DNA of 64,000 bases, taken from assembly GCF_011064845.1 (NCBI RefSeq), contig NZ_CP049015.1, forward strand, positions 2,976,001 to 3,040,000, given 5' to 3'. The position numbers were made by a program, and so were the translations under genes. Origin of the DNA: Citrobacter freundii ATCC 8090 = MTCC 1658 = NBRC 12681 (GTDB taxonomy: Bacteria; Pseudomonadota; Gammaproteobacteria; Enterobacterales; Enterobacteriaceae). Positions 62,460 through 64,000 of the stretch are shown here, piece after piece (position 1 is the stretch's first letter; the number at the start of each line of letters is the position of its first letter). Below the pieces are notes generated by a model. It did not search any database. It saw only the letters and a program-made list of their open reading frames with translations, and was not told the DNA's origin.

Positions 62460-62927
62460 TTACTTCAACTGTACCGGCACGTACATTTCAATGTCCCAGT
62501 AACCGTCCTCCATGCCGTTGTTCAGATAAACTTCAAAACAGGGTTTAGCGGCTATCGCATACGTCGAATCCTGCATCAGGCGCTCAAAAAACTGATACCA
62601 CGGCGTCGCGAAGTCATGATTTTCAACGCGCGCAACGGCTATAGCATAGTCGCCACCTGCCAGCTCGGTCTGGATCACGCCTTCGCTGTTTTCCGGGATC
62701 TCAAAACCTTCAGGCACAGACACCACGGTATCACAACGCAGTTTTTCCGCCGGAACAACGTCAGGATTGTCGTAATAAACGGCTATCCATTCCAGCGGTA
62801 CGATCTGCTTACCGTCGACCCACATCATTAACTGTTCGAAACCTTGCTTTACCGTTTGTTCCCACGGTCCAACCATATGGAAACCGGCAATTATGCGTTT
62901 CTCGACCTGCTTTATCTCGTACTCCAT
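62460..62927 (-). CDS. sbmC: DNA gyrase inhibitor SbmC (GyrI)
   Basis: SbmC (155 aa) binds gyrase, damps its supercoiling and protects cells from microcin B17 and other gyrase poisons. It belongs to the SOUL/GyrI-like fold. The sequence starts [23 protein letters not shown] and ends DIEMYVPVQ as expected. A perfect LexA box lies 19 bp before the ATG, so it should be SOS-induced. Confidence 0.95.
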   Translation of the reverse strand: MEYEIKQVEKRIIAGFHMVGPWEQTVKQGFEQLMMWVDGKQIVPLEWIAVYYDNPDVVPAEKLRCDTVVSVPEGFEIPENSEGVIQTELAGGDYAIAVARVENHDFATPWYQFFERLMQDSTYAIAAKPCFEVYLNNGMEDGYWDIEMYVPVQLK

Positions 62928-62945
62928 ATAACCTCCGTTATTACA

Positions 62946-62961
62946 CTGTATTTATATACAG
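62946..62961. promoter_or_regulatory. LexA (SOS) box of sbmC
   Basis: CTGT (62946-62949), eight A/T bases and ACAG (62958-62961) form the canonical LexA operator core, extended to a near-palindrome by flanking ACA and TGT. It is positioned just upstream of the sbmC start. Confidence 0.92.
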
Positions 62962-63049
62962 TGTAATTTTTAGGTATGACGGCCACAAGAAATCAGTGAT
63001 TATTATGTGAGCAGATTCGCACTCTTGCCAGTCAGGCACATCAGGAAAA

Positions 63050-64000
63050 CTACGCCTTATGGCGGAAGTAATCGCTCAAACGCGAGAAGACGCCACCTTC
63101 GTTGACAGACTCCAGCGTAACCAGAGGCCAGTGCGCCACCAGTTTATCCCGATCGTAGAGTTCAATTTCCCCCACACGTTGATGGGCTGCAATCGGGGCG
63201 ACCAGTTCTTTCTTATCAAGAACATATTTTGCCTTGATATTCGCGACTTCGGCTTTAGGCAGGGCCATCCAGAAATCCTGCTCTGTGCCAAGGCTAATTT
63301 TTTCTTTATCGCCATACCAGATCCGTTCAATACCGACCTGCTTACCGCTACGTAAAACCTGCACGGTATCGAAGTTCTGTTGTCCCCATTGCAGCAGTTT
63401 TCTCGCCTGGTCTTCACGTCCTTTCGCACTCTCCGCCCCCATCACAACCGCAATCAGGCGGCGCTGCCCATCAACAGCAGAAGCAATCAGGTTGAATCCA
63501 GCGCCGGAGGTATGCCCAGTCTTCAGACCGTCGACGTTCATGGTTTTATCCCACAACAAACCGTTACGGTTTTGCTGCGTGATTCCGTTCCAGGTAAGGC
63601 TTTTTTCACTGTACATATGGTAGAAATCCGGCTCTCCATGGATGATAGCTCGCGACAGCACGGCCAGATCGTAAGCTGAGCTATGCTGACCTGGCGCATC
63701 CAGACCATGTACCGTTTCAAAATGCGTGTCCCGCAGGTTCAGCTTTTGCACATAGTTGTTCATCATCGCGACAAACTGCGACTGCCCTCCGGCGATGTAA
63801 TCCGCCAGCGCCACGCAGGCATCATTACCGGAATCAACAATTAGCCCGCGACTCAAGTCGCGCACGGAAACGCGATCCCCTTCTTTCAGGAACATTAAAG
63901 ATGAACCGACGAATACCGGATTATCTTTCGCCCAGGCGTCGCGCCCAACGGTGACAATATCTGTCGGACTAATACGCTTGCTGTCGATTGCGCGATCGAC
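63050..64000 (-). CDS. dacD: D-alanyl-D-alanine carboxypeptidase DacD (PBP6b), 5-prime truncated
   Basis: The frame is open to the window end, so 316 C-terminal residues of about 388 are present. DacD trims terminal D-Ala from peptidoglycan pentapeptides in the periplasm. The SGN motif (in LIVDSGNDACVALADYI) and the KTG motif (VDGLKTGHTSGAGFN) of the active site are visible. The signal peptide and SxxK lie beyond the window. The C-terminal end FSRLSDYFRHKA is the amphipathic membrane anchor. Confidence 0.96.
   Translation of the reverse strand, partial: VDRAIDSKRISPTDIVTVGRDAWAKDNPVFVGSSLMFLKEGDRVSVRDLSRGLIVDSGNDACVALADYIAGGQSQFVAMMNNYVQKLNLRDTHFETVHGLDAPGQHSSAYDLAVLSRAIIHGEPDFYHMYSEKSLTWNGITQQNRNGLLWDKTMNVDGLKTGHTSGAGFNLIASAVDGQRRLIAVVMGAESAKGREDQARKLLQWGQQNFDTVQVLRSGKQVGIERIWYGDKEKISLGTEQDFWMALPKAEVANIKAKYVLDKKELVAPIAAHQRVGEIELYDRDKLVAHWPLVTLESVNEGGVFSRLSDYFRHKA

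Overview
The window is a chromosomal segment of a member of the Enterobacteriaceae. Its content is closest to Salmonella and Citrobacter. The evidence is the late fli gene order, rcsA and dsrA, dcm and vsr, an OmpS1-type porin, the tRNAs serU and asnT, and a complete anaerobic B12 (cbi/cob) regulon joined to the 1,2-propanediol (pdu) regulon. Chromosomal genes familiar from E. coli flank the block (erfK before it; tmaR/yeeX, yeeA, sbmC and dacD after it). I favour Citrobacter or a near relative. That rests on remembered family content, not on a search.

Layout. (1) 1-9272: flagellar genes fliF (3-prime end) to fliR, all on +, covering the MS ring, C ring/switch, export ATPase complex, hook-length ruler and export gate. 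(2) 9273-15940: rcsA, dsrB, yodD, the sRNA dsrA, yodC, yedI, yedA, vsr, dcm and yedJ. The yedP and yedQ genes that lie between yodD and yodC in E. coli K-12 are absent. (3) 15940-19900: an AT-rich leader and the ompS1 porin, an EmrE-type multidrug transporter, about 500 bp without a recognisable gene, tRNA-Ser(CGA), mtfA and tRNA-Asn(GTT). (4) 19812-23304: a Fur-box-preceded ferric-iron ABC transporter (fbpABC-like) with an unusually short ATPase. It sits directly between asnT and erfK, where E. coli carries a quite different gene set. (5) 23329-43393, minus strand: erfK, then cobT-cobS-cobU-cbiP-cbiO-cbiQ-cbiN-cbiM-cbiL-cbiK-cbiJ-cbiH-cbiG-cbiF-cbiT-cbiE-cbiD-cbiC-cbiB-cbiA read from low to high coordinate (transcribed cbiA to cobT), an adenosylcobalamin riboswitch, pocR and pduF. 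(6) 43919-60679, plus strand: pduABCDEGHJKLMNOPQSTUVWX. (7) 60720-64000, minus strand: tmaR (yeeX), yeeA, sbmC with a perfect LexA box, and dacD cut by the window end.

How the parts work together. PduF admits propanediol and glycerol, and PocR is expected to sense propanediol and activate both pdu and cbi. The cbi/cob products import cobalt (CbiMNQO) and build adenosylcobalamin, and the riboswitch shuts the pathway off when B12 is plentiful. The B12-dependent diol dehydratase PduCDE acts inside the Pdu microcompartment (shell PduA, B, B-prime, J, K, N, T, U). It is kept active by PduGH, PduO and PduS. PduP, PduQ, PduL and PduW dispose of propionaldehyde as propanol and propionate plus ATP.

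I found no convincing undescribed multigene system. The most interesting loose ends are: two related palindromes in the pdu and pocR regions that look like operators; an inverted repeat in front of the cbi leader; the rearranged asnT-erfK junction with a shortened fbpC whose end lies inside the erfK terminator; and an amphipathic N-terminal motif shared by six Pdu proteins, including PduM.
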